A stretch of 64,000 nucleotides of DNA from Panulirus ornatus (lineage: Eukaryota; Arthropoda; Malacostraca; Decapoda; Palinuridae): the NCBI RefSeq assembly GCF_036320965.1, contig NC_092235.1:5153230-5217229 (forward strand), in the 5' to 3' direction. Positions 1 to 12,369 of the stretch are shown piece after piece. The position numbers and the translations under genes are program-made. Below the pieces are notes generated by a model that saw only the letters and a program-made list of their open reading frames with translations, had not been told where the DNA came from and searched no databases. Each line of letters starts with the position of its first letter. The first letter of the stretch is position 1.

Positions 1-1
1 T

Positions 2-163
2 CCCCAGACACAACCAGTCACAGAGACCACCAGCCCCGCTCTCCAGACACAGCCAGACACACAGCCCACCAGCCTCGTCCCCCACACAGAGCCACAAGAT
101 CCTGATATTGAGGAAGCAAATGAATTTCTCGATGATTTTTTGCTTTCACTGGAGAAGAACTGA
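2..163 (+). CDS. C-terminal end of an unidentified gene (partial, continues left)
   Basis: An open frame enters from the left edge and stops at TGA 161-163, giving about 53 residues. The first part is low complexity, rich in Thr, Gln and Pro with repeated TQP-like steps; the last 20 residues are acidic and hydrophobic (IEEANEFLDDFLLSLEKN) and look like a short amphipathic helix ending the protein. About 940 bases of non-coding sequence follow, ending in two AATAAA signals and a T/G-rich stretch, as expected for a 3' UTR. I do not recognise the family, and no splice acceptor is visible because the window starts inside the exon. A chance frame is possible, but the agreement of stop, compositional shift and downstream polyadenylation signals favours a real terminal exon. 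Confidence 0.5.
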   Translation, partial: PQTQPVTETTSPALQTQPDTQPTSLVPHTEPQDPDIEEANEFLDDFLLSLEKN

Positions 164-434
164 TGAGTTCCTTATAGACAAGACAAAATGTTAAAAAAGG
201 AATCTATATAAGTTCACTTATGGAGTGAGATCTTTGACGGAGCTGTGCTGCCTATAGCACAGCCTACCAAAGGGTGATCTTTGCTGTCGTGCAGTAACCT
301 CATGAGGGCGGAGTCCGGCTACACTTTCTTTACCGAGGAAAAGATCTCTGCACTAATATTGAGTTTCTCCGTTGGCGTCAGGGTAAACACCCATCCCCCC
401 CGAAGCTTGGTTACCTTTCCGTGGTGGGGGGGAC

Positions 435-488
435 TTCATGGATTGGGCAGTAGCAACCATCGTTGGTTGCTTCTGTTCAATCCATGAA
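435..488 (+). other. Stable hairpin in the presumed 3' UTR
   Basis: The arms fold into a stem of about 25 bp closed by a 4-base TCGT loop. The outer part (TTCATGGATT with AATCCATGAA) and the inner part (GCAACCA with TGGTTGC) are perfect; the 8 bp between contain one T-T mismatch and two G-T pairs. It could be an RNA structural element of the transcript or a relic of an inverted insertion. The loop is small for a microRNA precursor. Confidence 0.5.
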
Positions 489-1100
489 CGAAAAACCAAG
501 CATCTTGAACGTAATTGTCGTATAAATTCACTTGGTGTCAAAACTGACGCGAAAGCGGTTGTCTCAATTTTGTCAGAAATGTTTGTGCGTTTCGGCCTGA
601 TGGCGGGAGTCGGTTTGGCGCTATGGTCATGAGGGAATACGAGGAAGATTGGCAACCGTCCCAGAAGTAGCTACAGTGAGGCCCAGCAGCTGTCCCTAAT
701 ACTGTGGAAGGCACTCATGTAAGGTGTGCAGTGAGGCGCAGCAGTAACAAGGGAAACGGACAACCAAAACAGCAATCTTGATCATCAGGAGGCTATCCAA
801 TGCTCAGAGTAGATAAGGACAATTATTGTATGGCTTCACTCAGAGGATGAAAATCTTAGCCGTGAAAATCAACAAGTAAAATAACTAGTAGTTAGTGGTA
901 GTGAAGTGGAATTACCGCATTTCTGTGGTCTTAATAGTAAAACGAAACTTTTCGTTTTCTCCATCAATCTAGAGGTGTTGTAGACCACCATCCTTAAGGT
1001 TGTAAGGTAATGGTAACTACAAGGTTATAACCTCAGCAAAATTGTGATGGAAAGTGCAGGAAATGTGGTAATGTATATAATATAAATTGTATAGTTGTAT

Positions 1101-1117
1101 AATAAATGTGTAATAAA
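1101..1117 (+). terminator. Tandem polyadenylation signals AATAAA
   Basis: AATAAA occurs at 1101-1106 and 1112-1117, followed by a T-rich stretch (TTTTGTCTTCTCTG) suited to a downstream element. They probably mark the 3' end of the gene whose coding tail ends at 163. Confidence 0.45.
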
Positions 1118-1313
1118 TTTTGTCTTCTCTGTTCCCGTTCATTAATTCAAATACAGGTAAGTTTTCTCTCTAACGAGGTGGGATAAGCTACGTGCACTCG
1201 GCTTGTAAATGTGGTGACTTACCCTTCACTACCACAATGGTGTGCTGAACTGAAGATGTAGAATTCCGTAGACGAAACTAAGATAGGAAATCAATCTACA
1301 TCAAAAATTGAAG

Positions 1314-1326
1314 GCGCCGCTCTGTG

Positions 1327-1376
<50 letters not shown>

Positions 1377-1481
1377 ACTTTAATCATTATCACGTGAGAG
1401 TTTTGAGGAAGGATTTGTACACTCGTGTTGCCCCGTCTTTTAACCTTGTAAGTGTAAAATATGTTTTCACTCCTGTGTGCA

Positions 1482-1521
<40 letters not shown>

Positions 1522-2545
1522 ACCTATAATATTATCTAGTATTTTCTTCAGACGGATATCTTACACATTGATTATAAAAGCCAAAGAAAAATTTATAAAA
1601 ACATATACATATATTTCCACACGTGTAGATATATGTTATGTATTGAAATGTGGCGGAAAAATTCCTTATATATTAACAAACGTGATTGAGGACGTAAAGA
1701 ATCTGGTACAAACATAATGGTTATTGTGATAAATGATTTATTTATGATAAATATGTATTGTGTTGCATTATAATGGTTGCTCAGGACCAAGGTTCTTAAA
1801 CCCGAATCAGTAAAATACTATAAGAAATAAAAGATCAGTTAAACATAAACATTTATATTGATTAATCACACAATATATCTTACTGTGGGTATCTAAAACA
1901 AAATCCATTGCAAGGAGCTAGTTTAAGGCAGGAGCAATTCATTTTTTAACAAAATATTTACCTCTACATCCCTTTTCTTTCGTCACCATTTCTTGTGTTT
2001 ACTACTATCAAGAAATATCTTTCATGTAACATAAAAATTCTGTATAGGTATTTGATTAATGTTCTTCAACGACGCGTTGTATAACTCTTCGTTAGTGAAG
2101 TTCATTTCGTGTAATGGATCAAGCATTATAAAGTTGTGTCTATCCACACAAGTGTTACACGTCCCAGGTAAAGATATATTCTAGAGATAGTGTATATCTA
2201 ACATATATACGTGTTTTTTAAATATGTGTAAAAAGTTTTCCTGAGTGACAATACCTAAGACTTTCGTATTAAAGTTGATCAGTTGTAAGTGAGCAAGCAT
2301 TACAAAGGTGTGTCCATTACCACAGGTGCTACTGATCCCAGGTAAAGGTATTCTACCCTTCTAGTTATCTATGCTTCATCTCTGGCTTGATCCTTGCAAG
2401 TGATATATATGGTGTGTAATTCTCTATATTCTTATCATACAATCAATCAGTTGAGGTGCAGAACACGCTGTTCATCCTGGTCACTCCACTCTCTCACATA
2501 CTATTATTGAAAAGGTGTTACCGGACTCAACCCGTAAGTCGTTAC
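1314..2545 (+). repeat. Segmental duplication, copy 1
   Basis: This stretch is alignable with 51776-52990 in the same orientation, and its right half (about 2040-2545) with the reverse complement of 55440-56000. It includes a (TG)n tract at about 1324-1372, a (CA)n tract at 1485-1519 and a distinctive segment around 2100-2170 and 2280-2345 (GTGTTACACGTCCCAGGTAA and GGTGCTACTGATCCCAGGTA). The copies differ by substitutions and indels, so the event is not recent. No open frame is conserved through it. Confidence 0.75.
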
Positions 2546-4518
2546 ACCAGGAATGACAAGTAACATTGGGGAAAGGCTGTATCATCGACCAGGGAAGGGA
2601 AGAAATAGCACAGTCTCATCGAAAACCTTTTTGCTTCATAGATATGTGCCATCATCCCCTGCTCCTGTGTGGAGTCCAGCAGCCACGAAGGTGTAGGAGC
2701 GCCATCAAAGGTGTGCTGGTGATGTGTGGTAATAATAATGATACTGTTCACACCATCACCTGGGCTGAGCCTCAGGACCTGTTACCCTCCTCCTGAGAAG
2801 GACTATTTTTGTGTCCTTACTCATCACACTCTCGAGAACCCCCCAAAATATCCCTCCCGAATTCCTTTCCTACCCAAATCCTTCCCTCTACGCAGTCAGT
2901 AATCAAGACAGACATTCATAGCTTTATATGCAGCTACCTGCTGGACCTGGACCATCATTTTATGTTGAACTTATGGTTCACATTCTGGCTTCATGACCTT
3001 TAGGTGATAGCCCTTAAATCCAACAACATATATACATCCTGTTATACAACTGATGTTACTGTCTGACGTATGTATGGTGTGGCTTGATGACCTTACCTGC
3101 TGATGGCTAATATCGACTGTTATCATCTTGCAAATTTTGTTATTTGTTTGCTTTTCCGTACGGTACACATTCTGGTTAACGAACTTTACTTGTTGACAGC
3201 TGTAAATTCAGAGATAATAAAACATACGTGTTATAGAGCCCGTATGATGAGGGCCCGAGCCAGGCAAGGACCTGACGAATCTGTAAACTAGAAATTACCT
3301 GTTAGGCAAGATCAGAGAAGGGGCCGTCCACACTCTAGATGTAGGACGTAAACCTAGAAAATCTAACAACGACAACAAACAACAGGTAGGTGAAGACCTC
3401 ACTAGTGTGACAACGACAGTAGATAACTGCTACGAGGAGACCTGCTGGTGACTCTAACAATAACATAACTGTACAGTAAACAGACTTCTAAGAACGGGCT
3501 GTCGTAAGACAAGGGCCCATGTCGGGCGAACACCTGCCCAATCTAACAACAACAATCTATCTAACTATTTGTTGTCATATATGAATCCTGACTCCATAAC
3601 TGTTGATTAGTAATTGCTTCACGTGGCAGAGATGATCCAGTCATTACACACGACAAAGGTACACTACTGAACTCCACCGCGTTCAACTCTGGGCTAACTA
3701 GCGAGCTACAAGGAACAGTCTTCCTGACCACCATTACCACACCTTGCAACTGCTCACTTGAAACGTTTCAGACAACAAACTGCCACTGTTTGTATCATCC
3801 TCAGCTGTGTTGACGACCCGTCCCTCACACCTCTTGTATACGTAAGGCTGGTGAACAGTATATGGTCTCCTCCCAACACCGGTCACGAACATTCTCCTAT
3901 ATTTCTTATTTTGTTTATTATAAAAGGAATACATATAGTAACGGGAGCCTAGCTATGATTATTACGCCTAAGTCCAGCACCATTAAGACTGTCTTTATAG
4001 ATATACAAATACCAGCAGAAGACATGCAGAAGGATTGGCCATGTTGTGTGTGCAGCAGCCAGACACGTGAAGCCACACATCACACCACCGTCCGTGTATG
4101 ACTGCTGGAGAACATAACCCCAGGTTGTATATACTGGACGAAATGATTGCACATCAAATTGGAAATGACAATAACACACTTATCCAAAAATATAAAGTGT
4201 ATGTTAGTTCTGTATGTTAAGTAAGTACCTTATATTAATATTATGTCATACACAGTTATCATTTGTGTAATTAATAAGTCACCTATTACGTAGCACTTAG
4301 ACATATGGTGTGAAAATATAATACAATATCCATAAAAGGTTTTAGCAAGAATGTATAATTATGTTGATGCAATAAGGAAAATGTGAATGATGACTAACCT
4401 TGGTAGCTTGATTTCTACAGAAGTGCTTCATGTTGCTTTGTAGTAAACACAACATTCCTAAATTGTCTTGGCTCAGTCTCTCTCCGGCGTGACTTCATCT
4501 GCTGAGAACACCTGCCAA

Positions 4519-4995
4519 CTGAGGCAGCAGCTGACACACCTGGATATGGCAACTGATGCAGCAGCTGACACACCTGGATATGGCAACTGAGGCAGCAGCT
4601 GACACACCTGGATATGGCAACTGAGGCAGCAGCTGACACACCTGGATATGACAACTGAGGCAGCAGCTGACACACCTGGATATGACAACTGAGGCAGCAG
4701 CTGACACACCTGGATATGGCAACTGATGCAGCAGCTGACACACCTGGATATGGCAACTGAGGTAGCAGCTGGCACACCTGGATATGGCAACTGAGGCAGC
4801 AGCTGGCACACCTGGATATGGCAACTGAGTCAGCAGCTGACACACCTGGATATGGCAACTGAGGCAGCAGCTGACACACCTGGATATGACAACTGATGCA
4901 GCAGCCGACACACCTGGATATGACAACTGAGGCAGCAGCTGACACACCTGGATATGACAACTGAGGCAGGAGCTGGAGACACCTGAGTATGGCAA
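4519..4995. repeat. 34-bp minisatellite, about 14 copies
   Basis: The unit contains CTGAGGCAGCAGCTGACACA followed by CCTGGATATGGCAA, with substitutions such as GGC/GAC and GAGG/GATG among copies. Because 34 is not a multiple of 3, and the unit has no stop in any minus-strand frame, all three minus frames stay open through the array. That openness is a repeat artefact and not evidence of coding. Confidence 0.9.
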
Positions 4996-5232
4996 CTGAG
5001 GCTTGATAAAATGAATATAAGTCAGTGATTTTCCTAGGTGTAGGTCGAGTTTTCACTTCCTTTAACGATGATTAATAAAGGTTTAATTGTGTTTTGTCTT
5101 GAGGCTGACGAGTGTTGGCAAGATTTGACCAGAATGCAGCAGAGATAACGCGTAGCTAGCGATCACTGCTGGAAAATCCAGAGTTATGAAGAACTAATGC
5201 GTGAGTTACGTCTTGTCATGTTATGTGAGAAG

Positions 5233-5233
<1 letters not shown>

Positions 5234-5281
<48 letters not shown>
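5234..5281. repeat. (GA)n microsatellite
   Basis: An uninterrupted GA dinucleotide run of about 24 units. Confidence 0.95.
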
Positions 5282-5283
<2 letters not shown>

Positions 5284-5672
5284 TGTGATTAATGAAGATG
5301 TATCAGGGGTCAGAAAAGACACAAAGGAAGATGGAAAGGGAAAGAGAAGGAAAGAAGAAGCTAAACAAATAACAGAAGATCCGTCATAATGTGTTTCCCA
5401 CAAAGTACTTGGCTTCAGTGTTAGATTTCAGATGAAGATGCTGGAAGAATAGTTTTGTGTATTATCCTTAAGTTCTCTGTGACGTCCAGATATTATCCAC
5501 TCACTCCACTTGTGCATATGTGAGGCAGTTCTTATAACAGCAGAGCAACAGTCACATCTGAACAATATGGTGGGAACATGGATTTTTCATGACCTACGCA
5601 AAATGAAATAATCAGAATTAATTGTAAATATGTGTGCAAAGATGAAAATCAATGATGATTTATACTGAGTAC

Positions 5673-5835
5673 CTGACGTAGATGCCAGACTCCTGCTTGA
5701 ACAAGTGACTTGCCATTATTTTCAGTTGTTCACTATAATAGCCAAGAACTACCTCTTCATCATTAATGTTTTGGATGAGGAAGAAATTGCTTCCTACATA
5801 CCACAATGGTCCAGCAGAGGTTTGGTTAACTCTGA
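5673..5835 (-). CDS. Candidate internal coding exon, unidentified
   Basis: On the minus strand a 163-bp open segment is bounded by a plausible acceptor (ATATCAG before 5835) and a plausible donor (CAG then GTACTC after 5673). It encodes about 54 residues of ordinary composition, beginning RVNQTSAGPLWYVGSNF, with the core NINDEEVVLGYYSEQLK and an end near HLFKQESGIYVR. The mixture of charged, aromatic and hydrophobic residues is unlike the repeat-derived frames around it. I do not recognise the family and see no neighbouring exon of the same gene within several kilobases. It may be an exon of a gene with long introns or a remnant. Confidence 0.35.
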
Positions 5836-6045
5836 CTGATATAATTGTGCAAAATTTATAAGTCAACCCCAATAGTCAACCCAGTTAACTAAGACAAATA
5901 CATATTAGTTTTATTTAATCATAAAAATATTAGAAATCATTGGTTGCTGCAGTACCTTCATCATGTTGTCATGAAGTCCCTACTTGTCCTTACCATCAAC
6001 ACAAGTAATCTACTTTTCATTACTTCTGTTTTATCTCTGATTCTC

Positions 6046-6335
6046 TTTACAGTCTTTATATATAGCAAGATATCTTGAGACATATCTATGGTCATATATT
6101 GATCTTTACAGTCTTTATATATAGCAAGATATCTTGAGACATATCTATGGTCATATATTGATCTTTACAGTCTTTATATATAGCAAGATATCTTGAGACA
6201 TATCTATGGTCATATATTGATCTTTACAGTCTTTATATATAGCAAGATATCTTGAGACATATCTATGGTCATATATTGATCTTTACAGTCTTTATATATA
6301 GCAAGATATCTTGAGACATATCTATGGCCAGGTAT
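6046..6335. repeat. 59-bp tandem repeat, about 5 copies
   Basis: A 59-bp unit containing ATCTTTACAGTCTTTATATA and GCAAGATATCTTGAGACATA repeats with an exact period (for example TATAGCAAGA at 6061 and 6120). The units are almost identical until the last, which diverges near 6325. It includes the short palindrome AAGATATCTT. Confidence 0.9.
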
Positions 6336-6735
6336 TGATCTTTTTTTTCTCTGTTTGTTTGTTGTCATATGGAAATTCATGGTAATAAAGGTTCATTGTT
6401 GTCAGGCTAAAATCTAAGGTCTGGTCTGTATCAATCAACAAACCTGCTTTTCTAAACCTGTATCACATGAGCCCTCATTGTGTGGCCTTCGAGAGAATGT
6501 AAGTCTGGTTATCCTACATATGGCAGGCTTCTAATGCCTGGTATTGCTGTGTCATTCTTCTCTTTATGCACAAACTTCGTCCATTGTGTTGCCACAAGGA
6601 TTCACCAAGTTGTTGATGGCCGTGGCTGGGGGATGAAGGTCACATTAAATGTAATTAAGGTTAATTTGTCATGTTACTGCAATAAACTAATGTTCCTGTT
6701 CGTCCTGTATGGTTATTCTAATCACACAACCCCAT

Positions 6736-6738
<3 letters not shown>

Positions 6739-6815
<77 letters not shown>
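6739..6815. repeat. (TC)n microsatellite
   Basis: A TC dinucleotide run of about 38 units. Confidence 0.95.
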
Positions 6816-6816
<1 letters not shown>

Positions 6817-7727
6817 ATTGCTGGAAGCAGTATAACGGATCCTTATAATACTGATGTATGAGGGATATAAACTCAGTCTCCAGTGTTTAGTCTCGATTCC
6901 CAGAAACCTTGGAAAGGTAAAGACTCACTCAGTTCCCCGGGGGCCCGGCTCTGTGTTGTTGTGTAAGACAAACGTAAAGTCTATCATTACCTATAGCTAT
7001 ACCGCAGTCATGTTGGCAACACTACTACCATAACCGGCCCACTCCACTTCCCTCCAGGCCGGCTACCTGACACGCACACCTCATTGGTTGTTGCTATTTT
7101 GACCGCCAATTTTGTCGTTAAAATTTAAATCGATACTGTATCAGTTTTATATCACTGCGTACACAGTATCATTATATTGCGGTGAACATCTACATTATGT
7201 TGATTATTTAAGATAACAAGTAGGAGACAAGAAGTATCCAGAGCGAAAAAAAGAAAGTAACATTTGATATTGGCAGACTCCAGATTGGAACGCCCCCCCC
7301 CCCCAGGCGGCCGGGGGGAAGTGGAGTCGCCGGGACTCAGCCATCACGAGTGACCAGCGTTGCCAACATGACTGCGGGCGGCAGAGTAGCACATAAATAG
7401 TCAAGCTCAAGTTGCCAAGTTTCTCTGTTCTTAATTTAACCCTAAACAATTATTTCATCATGTGACACTCTGTGTCCAGGTAGTGGCCATTATAACAATA
7501 TAATCTGGAATTTAGATAGGCTGGAAACAACCCAAAATCGTGAAATAAATGAGTGTTAAGCACCAAGCAAGTGTGGCAGTTGTGACTGAACGTCATTAAA
7601 CCCGTCCAAAATGATGCCATGGTTGATAATTCACTGGTAAGTCCGTAGCCGTCACCTCCACCCTCACCAGAACAGCTATGTTACCACACCGAGGCACCTG
7701 GGTTCACTCACTATGAATCATAGGTAC

Positions 7728-10700
7728 GAGATTCACAACGGTTCCGATACCATCATGATTCATAACGGTTCCCATACCATCATGATTCATAATGGTTCCC
7801 ATACCATCATGATTCATAACGGTTCCCATACCATCATGATTCATAACGGTTCCCATACCATCATGATTCATAACGGTTCCCATACCATCATGATTCATAA
7901 CGGTTCCCATACCATCATGATTCATAATGGTTCCCATACCATCATGATTCATAACGGTTCCCATACCATCATGATTCATAACGGTTCCCATACCATCATG
8001 ATTCATAACAGTTCCCATACCATCATGATTCATAACGGTTCCCATACCATCATGATTCATAACGGTTCCGATACCATCATGATTCATAACGGTTCCCATA
8101 CCATCATGATTCATAACGGTTCCCATACCATCATGATTCATAACGGTTCCGATACCATCATGATTCATAACGGTTCCCATACCATCATGATTCATAACAG
8201 TTCCCATACCATCATGATTCATAACGGTTCCCATACCATCATGATTCATAACAGTTCCCATACCATCATGATTCATAACGGTTCCCATACCATCATGATT
8301 CATAACGGTTCCCATACCATCATGATTCATAACGGTTCCCATACCATCATGATTCATAACGGTTCCCATACCATCATGATTCATAACGGTTCCCATACCA
8401 TCATGATTCATAACGGTTCCCATACCATCATGATTCATAACGGTTCCCATACCATCATGATTCATAACGGTTCCCATACCATCATGATTCATAACGGTTC
8501 CGATACCATCATGATTCATAACGGTTCCCATACCATCATGATTCATAACGGTTCCCATACCATCATGATTCATAACGGTTCCCATACCATCATGATTCAT
8601 AACGGTTCCCATACCATCATGATTCATAACGGTTCCCATACCATCATGATTCATAACGGTTCCCATACCATCATGATTCATAACGGTTCCCATACCATCA
8701 TGATTCATAACGGTTCCCATACCATCATGATTCATAACGGTTCCCATACCATCATGATTCATAACGGTTCCCATACCATCATGATTCATAACGGTTCCCA
8801 TACCATCATGATTCATAACGGTTCCCATACCATCATGATTCATAACGGTTCCCATACCATCATGATTCATAACGGTTCCCATACCATCATGATTCATAAC
8901 GGTTCCCATACCATCATGATTCATAACGGTTCCCATACCATCATGATTCATAACGGTTCCCATACCATCATGATTCATAACGGTTCCCATACCATCATGA
9001 TTCATAACGGTTCCCATACCATCATGATTCATAACAGGTTCCCATACCATCATGATTCATAACGGTTCCCATACCATCATGATTCATAACGGTTCCCATA
9101 CCATCATGATTCATAACGGTTCCCATACCATCATGATTCATAACGGTTCCCATACCATCATGATTCATAACGGTTCCCATACCATCATGATTCATAACGG
9201 TTCCCATACCATCATGATTCATAACGGTTCCCATACCATCATGATTCATAACGGTTCCCATACCATCATGATTCATAACGGTTCCCATACCATCATGATT
9301 CATAACGGTTCCCATACCATCATGATTCATAACGGTTCCCATACCATCATGATTCATAACGGTTCCCATACCATCATGATTCATAACGGTTCCCATACCA
9401 TCATGATTCATAACGGTTCCCATACCATCATGATTCATAACGGTTCCCATACCATCATGATTCATAACGGTTCCCATACCATCATGATTCATAACGGTTC
9501 CCATACCATCATGATTCATAACGGTTCCCATACCATCATGATTCATAACGGTTCCCATACCATCATGATTCATAACGGTTCCCATACCATCATGATTCAT
9601 AACGGTTCCCATACCATCATGATTCATAACGGTTCCCATACCATCATGATTCATAACGGTTCCCATACCATCATGATTCATAACGGTTCCCATACCATCA
9701 TGATTCATAACGGTTCCCATACCATCATGATTCATAACGGTTCCCATACCATCATGATTCATAACGGTTCCCATACCATCATGATTCATAACGGTTCCCA
9801 TACCATCATGATTCATAACGGTTCCCATACCATCATGATTCATAACGGTTCCCATACCATCATGATTCATAACGGTTCCCATACCATCATGATTCATAAC
9901 GGTTCCCATACCATCATGATTCATAACGGTTCCCATACCATCATGATTCATAACGGTTCCCATACCATCATGATTCATAACGGTTCCCATACCATCATGA
10001 TTCATAACGGTTCCCATACCATCATGATTCATAACGGTTCCCATACCATCATGATTCATAACGGTTCCCATACCATCATGATTCATAACGGTTCCCATAC
10101 CATCATGATTCATAACGGTTCCCATACCATCATGATTCATAACGGTTCCCATACCATCATGATTCATAACGGTTCCCATACCATCATGATTCATAACGGT
10201 TCCCATACCATCATGATTCATAACGGTTCCCATACCATCATGATTCATAACGGTTCCCATACCATCATGATTCATAACGGTTCCCATACCATCATGATTC
10301 ATAACGGTTCCCATACCATCATGATTCATAACGGTTCCCATACCATCATGATTCATAACGGTTCCCATACCATCATGATTCATAACGGTTCCCATACCAT
10401 CATGATTCATAACGGTTCCCATACCATCATGATTCATAACGGTTCCCATACCATCATGATTCATAACGGTTCCCATACCATCATGATTCATAACGGTTCC
10501 CATACCATCATGATTCATAACGGTTCCCATACCATCATGATTCATAACGGTTCCCATACCATCATGATTCATAACGGTTCCCATACCATCATGATTCATA
10601 ACGGTTCCCATACCATCATGATTCATAACGGTTCCCATACCATCATGATTCATAACGGTTCCCATACCATCATGATTCATAACGGTTCCCATACCATCAT

Positions 10701-11650
10701 GATTCATAACGGTTCCCATACCATCATGATTCATAACGGTTCCCATACCATCATGATTCATAACGGTTCCCATACCATCATGATTCATAACGGTTCCCAT
10801 ACCATCATGATTCATAACGGTTCCCATACCATCATGATTCATAACGGTTCCCATACCATCATGATTCATAACGGTTCCCATACCATCATGATTCATAACG
10901 GTTCCCATACCATCATGATTCATAACGGTTCCATACCATCATGATTCATAACGGTTCCCATACCATCATGATTCATAACGGTTCCCATACCATCATGATT
11001 CATAACGGTTCCGATACCATCATGATTCATAACGGTTCCCATACCATCATGATTCATAACGGTTCCCATACCATCATGATTCATAACGGTTCCCATACCA
11101 TCATGATTCATAACGGTTCCCATACCATCATGATTCATAACGGTTCCCATACCATCATGATTCATAACGGTTCCCATACCATCATGATTCATAACGGTTC
11201 CCATACCATCATGATTCATAACGGTTCCCATACCATCATGATTCATAACGGTTCCCATACCATCATGATTCATAACGGTTCCCATACCATCATGATTCAT
11301 AACGGTTCCGATACCATCATGATTCATAACAGTTCCCATACCATCATGATTCATAACGGTTCCCATACCATCATGATTCATAACGGTTCCCATACCATCA
11401 TGATTCATAACGGTTCCCATACCATCATGATTCATAACGGTTCCCATACCATCATGATTCATAACGGTTCCGATACCATCATGATTCATAACGGTTCCCA
11501 TACCATCATGATTCATAACGGTTCCCATACCATCATGATTCATAACGGTTCCCATACCATCATGATTCATAACGGTTCCGATACCATCATGATTCATAAC
11601 GGTTCCCATACCATCATGATTCACAAGAGTTCCGATACCATTATGATTCG
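7728..11650. repeat. 27-bp minisatellite array, about 145 copies
   Basis: The 27-bp unit reads ATTCATAACGGTTCCCATAC plus CATCATG and fills 3.9 kb. Since 27 is a multiple of 3, long frames are open on both strands (plus period MIHNGSHTI, minus period MNHDGMGTV). Variant units (GATACC for CATACC, AACAG or AATGG for AACGG) occur in the left block to about 9035 and the right block after about 10930. The central block of about 70 units looks completely uniform and is bounded by a one-base insertion near 9035 and a one-base deletion near 10930. There is no sign of translation; this is satellite-type DNA. Confidence 0.95.
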
Positions 11651-11703
11651 AATGCGAGAGGCGTGAGCTCGGCAACAAACCTTCTAGACTTTAATTAACG
11701 ACT

Positions 11704-12352
11704 GTACAACATACAGGTGGCTCCGTCACTGTAGACGTCAGTCACCATACATTACTGGTTGTCTGGTACAACATACAGGTGGCTCCGTCACTGTAGACGT
11801 CAGTCACCATACATTACTGGTTGTCTGGTACAACATACAGGTGGCTCCGTCACTGTAGACGTCAGTCACCATATATTACTGGTTGTCTCGTACAACATAC
11901 AGGTGGCTCCGTCACTGTAGACGTCAGTCACCATACATTACTGGTTGTCTGGTACAACATACAGGTGGCTCCCTCACTGTAGACGTCAGTCATCATACAT
12001 TACTGGTTGTCTGGTACAACATACAGGTGGCTCCGTCACTGTAGACGTCAGTCACCATACATTACTGGTTGTCTGGTACAACATACAGGTGGCTCCGTCA
12101 CTGTAGACGTCAGTCACCATATATTACTGGTTGTCTCGTACAACATACAGGTGGCTCCGTCACTGTAGACGTCAGTCACCATACATTACTGGTTGTCTGG
12201 TACAACATACAGGTGGCTCCGTCACTGTAGACGTCAGTCACCATACATTACTGGTTGTCTGGTACAACATACAGGTGGCTCCGTCACTGTACACGTCAGT
12301 CACCATACATTATTGGTTGTCTGGTACAACATACAGGTGTCTCCGTCACTGA
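11704..12352. repeat. 62-bp tandem repeat with higher-order periodicity
   Basis: About 10.5 copies of a 62-bp unit (GTACAACATACAGGTGGCTC start; includes CACTGTAGACGTCAGTCACC). Two diagnostic variants, CATATATTA and GTCTCGTAC, occur together at about 11871 and again at about 12119, exactly 248 bp (four units) apart. This indicates block duplication of a tetramer. Confidence 0.9.
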
Positions 12353-12369
12353 AGACACTGTAGATTCGT

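Noticed and set aside
435..488. microRNA precursor
   Set aside because: The four-base loop is too small for normal Dicer processing, and nothing shows expression.
4415..5056. Cys/Leu/Pro-rich 213-residue frame
   Set aside because: The 34-bp minisatellite lacks stops in all three minus frames, so overlapping frames are open together.
7704..11678. Long open frames on both strands with 9-residue periods (MIHNGSHTI and MNHDGMGTV)
   Set aside because: They are produced by a 27-bp minisatellite, a multiple of three, and are open on both strands at once. There is no start context, flanking domain or codon bias to support a protein.
4519..12352. Tandem arrays considered as CRISPR arrays
   Set aside because: The repeats are contiguous with no unique spacers, and the genome is eukaryotic.
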